64,000 nucleotides of DNA, taken from NCBI GenBank assembly GCA_024229515.1, contig JAAESI010000052.1, forward strand, positions 40,764 to 104,763, given 5' to 3'. Source of the DNA: Pseudomonadota bacterium (GTDB taxonomy: Bacteria; Myxococcota_A; UBA796; UBA9615). Shown piece by piece: positions 30,120 to 39,282 of this stretch. Position 1 is the stretch's first letter. Each line of letters starts with the position of its first letter. The notes beneath the pieces are model-generated. The model made no database searches. It was not told where the DNA came from and worked only from the letters and a program-made list of their open reading frames with translations. The translations under genes were made by a program, and so were the position numbers.

Positions 30120-31094
30120 TCAGTCGATCGAACCGCCGCAGCTGCTGCCCGCACCGGCGGTGCAGCCGAAGCAATGGGGGGCCGTCACGATGGGCCGGCC
30201 GGCGAGGTCCGAGAAGGACTTCAGGTCTCCCAACCGACGTCCGTCCTGCAGTGGCATCTCCAGCATCTGGTTGAAGTCGCAGTCGTACAGCTGACCGTCC
30301 CAGCTGATGCTGATGAGGCTTCGGCACATCAGCCCCTCGACCGTCGCGGGGTTGAAGCTGTCCAGCAACAACTGGTTGTAGTCCGCGAGCCGCCCGCTGC
30401 GCTGCAGGTCGTGCCGGAACCGCTTGATCGGCATGTTGGTGATGGTGATGAGCTCGTCGAAGTGCAGCCCGAAGTCGTCGAAGAGGCGCTTCTTGTAGTC
30501 CCCCTCGAGCTTCTTGGCGGGCGGCGGAAGGAACGGTCCGCCCGGGTTGTAGACGAGGTCGAGCTTCAGCCCGGTGCCCCGCCCGTAGCCCGACTCGTTG
30601 AGCTTGCGGATCCCTCCGATGCTCTTGTTGAAGACCCCGCCGCCGCGCTGCTTGTCGACGTTCGCCTCGCTGTAGCAGGGCATCGATGCGACGACCTCGA
30701 CCCGCTCCTGCACGAGGAAGTCGATGAGGTCCTCCTGGCCGGGTTCGAACAGCACCGTGAGGTTGCACCGGTCGATCACCCGCGCGCCCCGGCCGCGCGC
30801 CGCGCGCACGAGGCGGCGGAAGTTGGGGTTCATCTCGGGGGCGCCGCCGGTCAGGTCGACGAGATCCAGCCTGGGAGTCGCCTCCATCAGACGGATCAGC
30901 TCGTCCGCGGTCTCCCCGGTCATCTGCTCGGTCCGCCGGGGGCCCGCGTCGACGTGGCAGTGGTGGCAAGCCTGATTGCACAGCTTGCCGACGTTGATTT
31001 GCAGCCACGTCAACTCAGCCGCCTCCAGGGGAGGCAGTCCGGCGTCTCGGAGGGTCGTTTGGAAATCGAGCATGGGTCGGGCGAAAAGTGGCAC
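30120..31094 (-). CDS. arsS: Arsenosugar biosynthesis radical SAM protein ArsS
   Basis: 324 aa from the ATG at 31094; M8 at 31073 is an alternative start. The radical SAM cluster is C39-x3-C43-x2-C46 (GKLCNQACHHCHVDAGP). LTGGAPEMNPNF, VIDRCNLTVLFEPGQ, MPCYSEANVDKQRG, LNESGYG and LDLVYNPGGPFLPP match the ArsS family closely. The C-terminal DUF3641 part has further cysteines, including C308, C311 and C319 (CFGCTAGAGSSCGG), for a second cluster. ArsS is proposed to transfer a 5'-deoxyadenosyl group to dimethylarsenical in arsenosugar synthesis. No arsM methyltransferase or other ars gene is adjacent, so arsenic chemistry here rests on family membership alone. Confidence 0.88.
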   Translation of the reverse strand: MPLFARPMLDFQTTLRDAGLPPLEAAELTWLQINVGKLCNQACHHCHVDAGPRRTEQMTGETADELIRLMEATPRLDLVDLTGGAPEMNPNFRRLVRAARGRGARVIDRCNLTVLFEPGQEDLIDFLVQERVEVVASMPCYSEANVDKQRGGGVFNKSIGGIRKLNESGYGRGTGLKLDLVYNPGGPFLPPPAKKLEGDYKKRLFDDFGLHFDELITITNMPIKRFRHDLQRSGRLADYNQLLLDSFNPATVEGLMCRSLISISWDGQLYDCDFNQMLEMPLQDGRRLGDLKSFSDLAGRPIVTAPHCFGCTAGAGSSCGGSID

Positions 31095-31247
31095 GGCGGA
31101 TTCCTGTGATCCAGTCTCGTGGTTTGCCCGTATGTAACAGCGTCCCTACTCGCGAGGCGTCAAGTTGAGTCCTGTTGACCGATTTGAGAGACTCTCGCGG
31201 ACTTGCGTACCCCGATCTCGCGATCCGGGACCACAGAGGAGGATGAG

Positions 31248-31895
31248 ATGAGGATGACTGCATTGAGAAGCGCCGGGTTCGTCGCGGCTCTCGTCGCGGG
31301 CGGACTGGGTCTTTGGATGGGAATCTCCCCGTCCGACGCAGCCGACCACGCCGAGGCTCCCGGAGCGGCTGCTGACGCGGCTGCTGACATTGCCGACTAC
31401 TACGCCTGGCACACCGACGATGAGACCACGGTGCACATCGTGACGTGGGCATCGGTGCTGAACCAGACCGAGGTTCCCCAGTTCGACGACGCGGTGCTGG
31501 TCAGCCTGCACCAGGCGTTCCCCGAGAAGACCGGCGAGTTTGCCGATCTCGACCCCGACGTTTCGGCGCACGCCCGGTTCGGCACGAACTCGGCCGGCGA
31601 CTGGGGCGTCCAGGTGACCATCACCAGCCCCGTCGGCGACATCGTGATTTCGGGTCCCGTGGGTGAGCCGCTCGTCGACGAATTCGGCGCGGGCGTCACC
31701 GTCTGGGCCGGCGCTGCCGACGACCCCTTCTTCTTTGACCTCCAGGGCTACACGGACACGATCACCACGGGTGACCTGTCCTTCACCGGCACGGACGCGC
31801 TCGCGGGCGCCAATGTGACCGCTCTGGTGATCGAGGCTCCGGCCTTCTCCCCCCTCATGCACACCTGGGCCACCACGGCTCGGGACACCAATTAG
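31248..31895 (+). CDS. Exported DUF4331-like protein, N-terminal-half type
   Basis: 215 aa from the ATG at 31248, preceded by AGAGGAGG. A signal peptide (residues 1-32, ending SDAADHAEAP) is followed by motifs seen at the N-terminus of DUF4331 proteins: DHAEAP, ADIADYYAW, TVHIVTWAS, FDDAVL, and later AGAADDPFFFDLQGY and FTGTDALAGANVTALVIEAP. The hallmark C-terminal DUF4331 block is absent here and appears in the next gene. The function of DUF4331 is unknown. It is followed after 15 nt by an Asp-rich lipoprotein gene and then a TPR lipoprotein gene. Confidence 0.72.
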   Translation: MRMTALRSAGFVAALVAGGLGLWMGISPSDAADHAEAPGAAADAAADIADYYAWHTDDETTVHIVTWASVLNQTEVPQFDDAVLVSLHQAFPEKTGEFADLDPDVSAHARFGTNSAGDWGVQVTITSPVGDIVISGPVGEPLVDEFGAGVTVWAGAADDPFFFDLQGYTDTITTGDLSFTGTDALAGANVTALVIEAPAFSPLMHTWATTARDTN

Positions 31896-31910
31896 GAAGG
31901 GGCGTAGATC

Positions 31911-32804
31911 ATGATCAAGTTCAACTGGCTCTACATGTGCCTCGCCCTCGTCTTGTCCCTCGGCCTCATGGGCTGCCCGGCCGACGACGACGATTCGTCG
32001 GCCGACGACGACGACGCCTCCGACGACGATGACGCCACCGACGACGACGACGCCACCGACGACGACGACGCCACCGATGACGACGACGCCACCGACGACG
32101 ACGACGCCGTCGACGAGTTCGTGTTCTCCTTCACCCCCTTTGAGGACTACACGCGCGTCGACCGCGCCGGCATGCCGGCGGTCGCGACCGTGCTGATCAC
32201 CGACAAGGACGCCTACAACCAGGGTTCGCCGACCGGCGATGTCGAGCCCTCGAACCCCTTCGTGGGTGAGATCGTGGCGACGTTGACCGCGCTGCACGGC
32301 GATCTCGAGGACGACTTCGCGGACGCGGGGCTGGACACCTGCGTGGACGGCACCGTGGCCGATGCCAACCTGGACGTGACTCCCTGCCTCGCGCAGGAAG
32401 TTGGCCCCGGGCTCACGGTGCTGAGCCTGGTGATCCCCGACACGATCATGATCGCCTTGGAGGACGGGACGGGCAGCCCGCTTGCCTCCGGCTTCCCCAA
32501 CGGCCGTCGCCTGACGGACCCGGTCATTGACGTCACCCTCGCGGCGCTGCTCCTCGACCTGGCGAACGCCCCCGCGGGCGCCGCCTCGCTGGTCGGTACG
32601 AACCCCGCCGCCAACGACGTCCCGTTCCAGGCCGGGTTCCCGTACCTCGCCCCGCCCCATGAGGACACCGGCGACGACGACGACTCGGCCGGCGACGACG
32701 ATGACGACGACGACTCGGCTGGCGACGACGATGACGACGACGACTCGGCTGGCGACGACGACGACGACGACGACTCGGCGGACGACGACGACTCCGCAGG
32801 GTAG
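31911..32804 (+). CDS. Asp-rich lipoprotein with DUF4331 C-terminal-type core
   Basis: 297 aa. The signal peptide ends in LMGC (C22). Residues 23-66 are Asp-rich repeats (DDDDAT units), and the last 40 residues are GDDDDDDDSA-type repeats. The core between them contains FSFTPFEDYTRVDRAGMPAVATVLI, SGFPNGRRLTDPVIDVTLA and FQAGFPYLAPPH, which match the C-terminal part of DUF4331 proteins. The acidic tails probably bind Ca2+ or other cations at the outer membrane surface. Together with the preceding gene it looks like a DUF4331 protein divided over two chains. The next gene is a TPR lipoprotein, after a terminator. Confidence 0.75.
   Translation: MIKFNWLYMCLALVLSLGLMGCPADDDDSSADDDDASDDDDATDDDDATDDDDATDDDDATDDDDAVDEFVFSFTPFEDYTRVDRAGMPAVATVLITDKDAYNQGSPTGDVEPSNPFVGEIVATLTALHGDLEDDFADAGLDTCVDGTVADANLDVTPCLAQEVGPGLTVLSLVIPDTIMIALEDGTGSPLASGFPNGRRLTDPVIDVTLAALLLDLANAPAGAASLVGTNPAANDVPFQAGFPYLAPPHEDTGDDDDSAGDDDDDDDSAGDDDDDDDSAGDDDDDDDSADDDDSAG
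31980..32115 (+). repeat. Tandem Asp-codon repeat, N-terminal tract
   Basis: Near-identical 18-nt units of the form GAC GAC GAC GCC ACC GAC repeat about five times, with variant copies before and after, encoding (DDDAT)n. GAC/GAT and GCC/TCC changes mark the copies. The run is prone to slippage length change without frameshift because the unit is a multiple of three. Confidence 0.85.
32676..32803 (+). repeat. Tandem Asp-codon repeat, C-terminal tract
   Basis: Units of about 30 nt encoding GDDDDDDDSA occur three times, with shorter units on each side (GDDDDSA and DDDDSAG). Only a few third-position GAC/GAT and GCC/GCT changes separate the copies. It ends at the TAG of the lipoprotein gene. 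Confidence 0.85.
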
Positions 32805-32835
32805 TCCAAACGTCTAGCTGACACGTAGAGAAGTC

Positions 32836-32876
32836 AGGCCGCCCCGGGGGTTCGCCCCTGGGGCGGTCTGCGTTTT
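32836..32876 (+). terminator. Strong rho-independent terminator
   Basis: A GC stem pairs 32836-32849 with 32855-32869 (one bulged T) around a GTTCG loop, followed by TGCGTTTT. It lies 32 nt after the Asp-rich lipoprotein stop and just before the ribosome site of the TPR gene, so it separates or attenuates the two units. Confidence 0.85.
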
Positions 32877-32885
32877 GGAGGAGTC

Positions 32886-34184
32886 ATGGGTTTGAGAGCC
32901 GTCATCGTCATCGTCGCCGCTGTCCTGCTGCCCGCCTGCGGGAACCCGCCTGCGGAGCCCACCCCCGAGCTGGCTGCCGAGCCGGCGGTGGAGGCCTGGA
33001 GCCCGCCGGAGTTCCGCGGACGTCCGTGGGCCGACGAGCTCGGCTCCACCGACACCACCATCGAGCGAGCGGAGGCCAAGGCCGACGCTTCCGCCACCGA
33101 CTGGCTCTCGCTGCAGACGGCGGCCGGAGCGCTGCTGTCGCGGGCTCGACTGACCGGCAGCTACGACGACTACGCCCGCGCGGAGGCGGTGGTGGGGCGT
33201 GCCTTCGAGCGGGCGCCCGAGGGCTCCGGTCCGATCGCGACCCGTGCCTCCCTCAACTACAGCCTCCACCGGCTCGATCGCGTGGCGCCGGACCTGGATC
33301 GCATGGAGGCACTGCCGCCGGCGATTCGGGTGCGGCCCTACGACCTGGCGCTGCGTCGCGGCTCGCTGGCGATGGAGTTGGGGGACTACGAAGCGGCCCG
33401 GGCGCTGCTGCAGGAGTCCGTGGACGGCAAGCGCACCCTCCCGTCGCTGTCGACGCTGGCGCTGTGGTTCTGGAAGACCGGCGATTTCGAGGTCGCCGAG
33501 GAGCTCTACCGGGAGGCGTTCGCCGTCTACCACGGCCGCAACAGTCAGCCTGTGGCGTGGCTGCACCTGCAGCTGGGGCTGCTGGACCTGGACCGGGGCC
33601 GCTGGGACGAGGCGATGGAGCACTACACCGCCGCGGGCGAGGTGTTCCCCGGCTGGTACCTCGTGGACGAGCACGTCGCGGAGATCCTGACCCTGACGGG
33701 GCGGACCGACGAGGCGATCGCGATCTACGAGCGGGTGATCGAGTCCACGGGGAACCCCGAGTTCATGGACGCGATGGCCGGCATCGAGGCCGAGCGGGGC
33801 AACGACGAAGCGTCCGCCGCCTGGATCGCTCGGGGCGACGAAGCCTACGGGTTGCAGCTGGCGGCCTTCCCCGAGGCGGCCTACGGCCACGCCCTGGGCC
33901 ACTACCTGGAGTTCGGCGACCCCGCCGTGGCGGTGGAGATGGCGACGAAGAACCACGCCATCCGGCCCAACGGCCAGGCCCGGGTGTGGCTTGCCGAGGC
34001 GCTGCTGGCGGCCGATCGGGCGCCCGATGGCGTGGCCGTGGTGGAGGAGGCGCTGGCCGGTCCGTACCGCAGCTCCGACCTGCACGTGGCGGCGTCGGGC
34101 TGCTACGGGGCGATGGGCGACAAGACCCGCGCCGACGAGCACCGGGCCCTCGCCCTCGCGATCAACCCGCACGCGTTCGACTAG
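32886..34184 (+). CDS. TPR-repeat lipoprotein
   Basis: 432 aa. The signal peptide ends in LLPAC (C18). TPR-type helical pairs cover most of the protein; clear units include LGDYEAARALLQESV, TGDFEVAEELYREAF, RGRWDEAMEHYTAAGEVFP, TGRTDEAIAIYERVIE and ADRAPDGVAVVEEAL. GGAG ribosome site sequence (TTTGGAGGAGTC) precedes the ATG. It probably acts as a periplasmic or surface scaffold for the DUF4331-like proteins encoded just upstream; this pairing is inferred from position. Confidence 0.8.
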   Translation: MGLRAVIVIVAAVLLPACGNPPAEPTPELAAEPAVEAWSPPEFRGRPWADELGSTDTTIERAEAKADASATDWLSLQTAAGALLSRARLTGSYDDYARAEAVVGRAFERAPEGSGPIATRASLNYSLHRLDRVAPDLDRMEALPPAIRVRPYDLALRRGSLAMELGDYEAARALLQESVDGKRTLPSLSTLALWFWKTGDFEVAEELYREAFAVYHGRNSQPVAWLHLQLGLLDLDRGRWDEAMEHYTAAGEVFPGWYLVDEHVAEILTLTGRTDEAIAIYERVIESTGNPEFMDAMAGIEAERGNDEASAAWIARGDEAYGLQLAAFPEAAYGHALGHYLEFGDPAVAVEMATKNHAIRPNGQARVWLAEALLAADRAPDGVAVVEEALAGPYRSSDLHVAASGCYGAMGDKTRADEHRALALAINPHAFD

Positions 34185-34212
34185 GTCTTCCTTTGCTTTT
34201 AGTCTGCACGCG

Positions 34213-35109
34213 GTGCAGTACGCGATCACCGGAGCGACAGGTCTGATCGGGGCGGCGTTGGCCGCTTCCGTGACCGCCGATGGGAGCCGCGCGGTCGGCA
34301 TCAGCCGCTCCCCGGAATCGGCCGCCGCTCGCGTTCCCGCCCTGGAGGCGGCGTTCGCCCCCGACGACGCCGACGCCTACCGGGGGAGGGACGCCGTCGT
34401 GCACCTCGCGGGCGAGCCCGTCCCCGGCTTGTGGACGAAGGCGAAGAAGGCCCGCATCCGCGACAGCCGCGTCGACGGAACCCGCCGCCTGGTCAGCCTC
34501 ATCGGCCAGCTCCCCTCGTCCGAGCGGCCCAGGGTGTTGGTCTCGTCCTCGGCGGTCGGGTTCTACGGACACCGGGGGGATGAAGAGCTCGACGAAGACA
34601 GCGCCCCCGGCGACGACTTCCTCGCGGGCGTCTGCAAGGACTGGGAGGCCGAAGCGCTGAAGGCGCGCGACCTCGGCGTGCGGGTGGTGCTCGTCCGCAG
34701 TGGCATCGTGCTGTCGCCCCACGGCGGCGCCCTCAAGCAGATGCTCCTGCCCGCGAAGCTCGGCCTCACCGGTCCCCTCGGCGGCGGCCGGCAGTGGTGG
34801 AGCTGGATGCACCTGAACGATGCCGTGCGGCTGTTTCGCTTCGGCGCCGAGACCGAGGTCGAGGGTCCCCTGGCGGGGGCGAGCGGGAACCCGGTGAGCC
34901 AGCGGGAGTTCGCCCGTACCCTCGGCCGGGTGCTCCGCCGGCCCGCGTTCCTCCCCGCGCCGGGGTGGCTGCTCAAGCTGGTCCTCGGCGGGTTCGCCGT
35001 CGAGGTCCTGACGAGCAAGCGGCTGCTGCCGCGGCGGACGACGGAATCCGGCTTTGCCTTCGATCACGCGACCCTGGAGCCCGCGCTGCGGGATCTGCTC
35101 GCCCGGTGA
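34213..35109 (+). CDS. TIGR01777 family epimerase (SDR39U1-like)
   Basis: 298 aa from a GTG at 34213, chosen because the Rossmann strand (MQYAITGATGLIGAAL) begins there. Visible blocks are the NAD(P)-binding GATGLIG, HLAGEPVPGLW, the K-x(3)-I-x(2)-SR(V)xGT motif, SSSAVGFYGHRGDEELDEDS, DFLAGVCKDWEAEA, RSGIVLSPHGGALKQML and FLPAPGWLLKLVLGG. These define the extended SDR TIGR01777/YfcH family, whose substrate is not known. It follows the TPR gene by 28 nt and converges on the 1380-aa gene (7-nt gap). Confidence 0.9.
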   Translation: MQYAITGATGLIGAALAASVTADGSRAVGISRSPESAAARVPALEAAFAPDDADAYRGRDAVVHLAGEPVPGLWTKAKKARIRDSRVDGTRRLVSLIGQLPSSERPRVLVSSSAVGFYGHRGDEELDEDSAPGDDFLAGVCKDWEAEALKARDLGVRVVLVRSGIVLSPHGGALKQMLLPAKLGLTGPLGGGRQWWSWMHLNDAVRLFRFGAETEVEGPLAGASGNPVSQREFARTLGRVLRRPAFLPAPGWLLKLVLGGFAVEVLTSKRLLPRRTTESGFAFDHATLEPALRDLLAR

Positions 35110-35116
35110 GCCGACG

Positions 35117-38100
35117 TCAGGCGGCGTCGGGATCCGGGGGAGTGCTGGCGGCTTCCGCGGCCGGTCGGACAGGCATCTTCCACAGACCGCCCACCGAGCC
35201 CTGACGCCACGCCCAGCGAACCCACTTGAAGGTCGCCCCGGCAAGCCACAGCGCCCACACGAGCATCACCACGCGCCAGACCCACAGGGGGAGCCAGAGC
35301 ACCCACGGGGGCACAAACTCTCCGGCGGTTCGGTCCTGGTACCAGGCGAGGTGCGAGCCGTAGCTGCCCGCCCCGTCGACCTGCATGTCGGGCTGGAACA
35401 GCAGCCCCTCGTAGACCGCCCAGTACATGCACAGCAGGGCGATGCCGGTGAGCCCCACGAGCGCCACCTGCAAGAGGTTGTGGCGCCACCACTCGAGGTC
35501 GGCTTGTTTGCCTCGGAGCCCCACCGCGATGAGCCAGATCACGACCACCACGGGGGCGACGATCGGCACCTGCGTCATGCCCAGGCCGAGGATGAACCAG
35601 TCGTGCGTCTTGACCTCGGTGGTGGGCGCGTAGCGTCCCAGCAGGAAGGCCGCCAGCAGCAGCACGAGCACCGACTGCCACAGCGTGACGACGGCACCCC
35701 AGGAGGGTCCGCCGGCCCACAGCAGCCACTTGTTGTCGGGCACGTCGATGGTGGTGAGCACGTTGGCGCCGCCGCTGCTCAGCGTGACCTGGGGAGCCTC
35801 GAGGGTGACCCCGGGGACGAGGTCCTGGCGCCACCGCACGGCGATCGAGTGAGCGCCCGGTTCGGCGCTCCAGGTGAGCTTCCCGGACTCGGCCTGGATC
35901 GGCAGATCGACCCCGTCGACGGTGAAGGAGGTGACCTGCCCGTCCGAGGGGATGGTGACGCTCTGCTCACCGCCCTGGCTGGAGCGCAGCGTGAAGGTCA
36001 GCACGGACTCCAGCACGCGCCGGCCGGGGTGCAGCTCGAGCTTCGCCTCGTCCATGGTCGAGGTCGCGCCTTCGCTGGGGGTCGGACGTCCGAAGTCGAG
36101 CGTCACGGACTCGCCCGGCCAGGGGAGCCATGCGGGGGACCAGCGTCCCGCCTCCATGTGTCGGACGGGCGCCAGGCCCGCCGCGCTGCAGCTCCAGATC
36201 GGGGCGCAGTCCAACTCCCACCGCTCGGTCCAGCCGACGTTCTCGGGGGCCGTGAGCACGAGCTGTTCGGCGTCGGCGAGGGTCGAGTCCCAGGCTCGGC
36301 TGGATTCGTTGGCTTCCAGCGTGACGAGGGCGAACTCGCCTTCGATGGGGATGCCCGCCGACGTGACGGACTCGCCCGGCAGCAGCGGCACGCGGGCGCG
36401 CACGACGGAGCCGGCGGGGCCGAGGCGGACGAGCTCGTTGTGGACCAGCCAGGGGATGCCGAGGTCGAGTTCGCGCCGAAGCTCCAGCCACGGGGGCAGA
36501 TCCACGTCGGCCTCTTCGGGGCCGTCGCCCACCGACTCCAGGGGGCGGGAGCGGGAGAGGCGAACCGACTGCGGGGGGGCGGCGTCGGCGCGGTAGCCGT
36601 CGATCGCCCAGCCCTCGCCGGCCCACGAGAGCACGCGGGGGAGGGCGGAGAACTGGAGCGCGACCTCGTCCCGGGCGGGGCCCTGGGCGATCACGCGGTG
36701 GATGCCGGCTTCGACGCGGACGGCGAGGTAGCCGCGGTCGTTCAGCCGCCGCACCGCGGAGGTCGGCCTGCCGTCGATGGTCACGGACGTCGGCATCCAC
36801 GCGGTGTCGGGGCCGGGGATGATGAACGCGCCGGCGGCCTGAGCGTGGACCTCGGCGTCGACCCGGAGGCCTCCCGGGCCCGCCGTGAGCTCGATGGACG
36901 GCACCTCGATGCAGGTCTCGCCGCAGTCGGGCCTGGCTGCCAGCCGGTTCGTCAGCTCCCGGAGGATCGGCTCGCCAGGCGTCTCCAGGATCGGCTCCTC
37001 GGCGGTGGCGAACGTGGGGATCAGCATCAGCGCCAGCGCGGCCACGGCGGCGGCGGCCTGCGCGGGTGGGGGGGCCGGGGTGCCGTCGTCGCCGGCCGGG
37101 CGCGGGGCCTGGTTTCGGCGGGGGTCGCAGAAGCGGAGCATGAGCGCCACGAGCCCCAGCACGCGGAGGATCGACAGCAGCAGATCGGCCCACGGGGGCA
37201 GCAGGATGAGGCGCAGCTCGTGCCCCGCGGCGACCGGTCCGTTCCAGCCCAGGGCGTAGGTGTTCCACTTCCACTTGGGGAGCCCCGGTCCGGTCTGCAC
37301 GACCGCCTGGGGATCGACCTGGGAGGAGCGGGCGGGGGCCTTCTTGGCGGGCGCCTGGCTCTGCACCCGAGGACGCCGGGAGGACTCGTCGAGCTCCCAA
37401 CCGGCGTCCTCGGCGGGCGCCTCCTCCTGGATGGCGTAGGAGTAATCCGAGGGGGCCGCGGCGTCACCGCCCATGCCGTAGCCGGGACCGCCGCCCCAGC
37501 CGGCGCCCTTGCCCTCCATGAAGTAGCCGGAGGTGTAGGGGCCGGTGCCGTGGTGCTCCAGCTGGGGGAAGACACCGGTGGTGATCTGGTTCCACGAGAA
37601 GACGAGCACCTGGAGCGCGAGCCCGAAGGCGAAGACCCAGCGGAACGCGATCGCGACCTTCGCCACGACGCCGTCGCTCAGCGCGCCGATGAGGGCGTGA
37701 GTCGCGAGCAGCACCAGCCACCACGCCTGCGGGCAGATCGGCTCGTGCCAGGCGAGGCCCAGGACGATCAACGCGAGGGCGCCCCAGCGCAGGTCCATCA
37801 CCTTCCAGGTGACAAGGGCGATGAGGAGGAGGAAGAAGAGGTCCAGCAGCGACCACGCGTCGATCCACGTGCCGTCGGCGACGTCGACCCCGGTGGTGGC
37901 CAGCACCGACCAACCCGGGGGCAGGTTCAGCTGGGCGGTGAGGCGGCTGGCGTCCCGGTTCCAGCCGACCGCGGGGAGCGCGCCGGCGGCGGGGTAGGCG
38001 AGCTCCGCGACCATGGTGAGCGCCCCGGAGCGGACCTCGACCCCGGCGTCGCCTCCGTCGAGGTGGCCGATGACCCGATCCTGGCTTCCGACCCGCACGT

Positions 38101-39259
38101 GGCCGAGCTCGCCGTTGCCGAGGAGCTCGAGGCGGCCGCCTTCGTTGAGGGTGCCGCCGACGTTGTCGCGCACGATGAAGGACTTGCCCGAGTCGACGAG
38201 CCAGAGCTCGCGGTCGACGTTGACGGTGTCGGGCGGGGGCTCGGCTTCGCCCCGCCGCAACTCCACGAGCTTCAGGGAGCCGCCGCGGGCGATGCGCCAG
38301 GCCGGCAGCGAGCGCCAGTCCTCGTCCAGTGAGGTGCGCTGGGGATCGACTCCGGGGGCGCCTTCGAGGCGCACGGCGCGCACCGCGGGGGAGGCGCTGA
38401 AGACCCAGATCTCCTCCTCGGGCCAGCGGTCGTCGGTGGTCGGAGCGGCCAGCTCGGCGACGGGGCCGGTGCTGCGGGCGCGGATGGTGACGGTCTGATC
38501 GCCGGGCCTCAGCTGCACGCGCAGGTGTCCCTGGGCGTCGAGGCGGGCGGGGAGGGTGGAGTTCAGCGAGATCGGCTCGGTCCCGGCCGGCAGCGCGACC
38601 CCGAGATCGACCTCGCGGGCCTTGCCGGAGACGCGGAGGCGGAGGCGGGTGGTGACGAGCACGGGCACGCCGTCGTCCAGCCGGCGGTGCACCTCGATGG
38701 CGAGCCGGTCCTCCTTGGCGGCGTCGGTGCGGCCGCCCTGAAGCCAGAGCGTGCCGTCGGCCTGCCGCCGCGGGAAAGCGACCGATTGGCCGGCCACGCG
38801 CACATCCAGCAGGGCGATCTGGCCGGGTACCGGGAGGGACTCGGGGAGGCGGGACCAGACGAACCGGCCGCGCACCACGTGGCTGCCGGGGGGGACCTGC
38901 ACGTGCGGCGTCGCCCCCTTGTGCACCAGCAGCGCCGTCTGGCCGTCCAGCGTCACGTCCCGGGGCCAGCGGACCTCGTCGCCGGGGAGCGCGAGGTTGA
39001 GTTCGCGGTCGGCCTGCACGCTCAGGGCGAAGGTGCCGCCAGCCTCGTCCAGCCGGAGCGCCAGCTCACCGGGCCAGGCGCAGGTGCGGGCCCCCGCGAC
39101 GATGGGGCAGTCGAGGTTGTCGTGACCGAACAGCGCCCAGTCGACCCACTCTTCGAGGGCGGGGGGGACGTCGGGGTCGGTCTGCGCAGAAGCCAGCGCG
39201 GGCAGCGCGATCAGGAACAGGACAGCGAGACCGCCGAGGGCGGTTGCACGATGGGTCAT
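35117..39259 (-). CDS. Very large envelope membrane protein of unknown function
   Basis: 1380 aa with ribosome site GGAGGAGGGG upstream of the ATG. A signal peptide (1-25) is followed by an extracytoplasmic region rich in beta strands (about 30-460). Hydrophobic helices follow at about 463-570. A Gly/Ala/Pro-rich acidic linker (about 575-650) leads to more helices near 690-750, a second beta-rich extracytoplasmic region (about 760-1200) and three to five C-terminal helices. The two beta regions share themes (LPPW, PGxHxVxxRxR), suggesting internal duplication. I recognise no family and see no catalytic motif. A palindrome sits 24 nt upstream of the start. Confidence 0.7.
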   Translation of the reverse strand: MTHRATALGGLAVLFLIALPALASAQTDPDVPPALEEWVDWALFGHDNLDCPIVAGARTCAWPGELALRLDEAGGTFALSVQADRELNLALPGDEVRWPRDVTLDGQTALLVHKGATPHVQVPPGSHVVRGRFVWSRLPESLPVPGQIALLDVRVAGQSVAFPRRQADGTLWLQGGRTDAAKEDRLAIEVHRRLDDGVPVLVTTRLRLRVSGKAREVDLGVALPAGTEPISLNSTLPARLDAQGHLRVQLRPGDQTVTIRARSTGPVAELAAPTTDDRWPEEEIWVFSASPAVRAVRLEGAPGVDPQRTSLDEDWRSLPAWRIARGGSLKLVELRRGEAEPPPDTVNVDRELWLVDSGKSFIVRDNVGGTLNEGGRLELLGNGELGHVRVGSQDRVIGHLDGGDAGVEVRSGALTMVAELAYPAAGALPAVGWNRDASRLTAQLNLPPGWSVLATTGVDVADGTWIDAWSLLDLFFLLLIALVTWKVMDLRWGALALIVLGLAWHEPICPQAWWLVLLATHALIGALSDGVVAKVAIAFRWVFAFGLALQVLVFSWNQITTGVFPQLEHHGTGPYTSGYFMEGKGAGWGGGPGYGMGGDAAAPSDYSYAIQEEAPAEDAGWELDESSRRPRVQSQAPAKKAPARSSQVDPQAVVQTGPGLPKWKWNTYALGWNGPVAAGHELRLILLPPWADLLLSILRVLGLVALMLRFCDPRRNQAPRPAGDDGTPAPPPAQAAAAVAALALMLIPTFATAEEPILETPGEPILRELTNRLAARPDCGETCIEVPSIELTAGPGGLRVDAEVHAQAAGAFIIPGPDTAWMPTSVTIDGRPTSAVRRLNDRGYLAVRVEAGIHRVIAQGPARDEVALQFSALPRVLSWAGEGWAIDGYRADAAPPQSVRLSRSRPLESVGDGPEEADVDLPPWLELRRELDLGIPWLVHNELVRLGPAGSVVRARVPLLPGESVTSAGIPIEGEFALVTLEANESSRAWDSTLADAEQLVLTAPENVGWTERWELDCAPIWSCSAAGLAPVRHMEAGRWSPAWLPWPGESVTLDFGRPTPSEGATSTMDEAKLELHPGRRVLESVLTFTLRSSQGGEQSVTIPSDGQVTSFTVDGVDLPIQAESGKLTWSAEPGAHSIAVRWRQDLVPGVTLEAPQVTLSSGGANVLTTIDVPDNKWLLWAGGPSWGAVVTLWQSVLVLLLAAFLLGRYAPTTEVKTHDWFILGLGMTQVPIVAPVVVVIWLIAVGLRGKQADLEWWRHNLLQVALVGLTGIALLCMYWAVYEGLLFQPDMQVDGAGSYGSHLAWYQDRTAGEFVPPWVLWLPLWVWRVVMLVWALWLAGATFKWVRWAWRQGSVGGLWKMPVRPAAEAASTPPDPDAA

Positions 39260-39282
39260 GGGAAGGCCCCTCCTCCGGGGCG

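Noticed and set aside
31175..31203. Possible promoter TTGACC upstream of the DUF4331-like gene
   Set aside because: No convincing -10 at 16-18 nt (CGGACT).
31980..32803. Tandem repeats as a possible CRISPR array
   Set aside because: The units are 18-30 nt in-frame Asp codons with no unique spacers and lie inside a lipoprotein gene.
32213..32824. Minus-strand Ser-rich frame across the Asp repeats
   Set aside because: Poly-Ser arises from reading GAC repeats on the other strand; no ribosome site or signal peptide.
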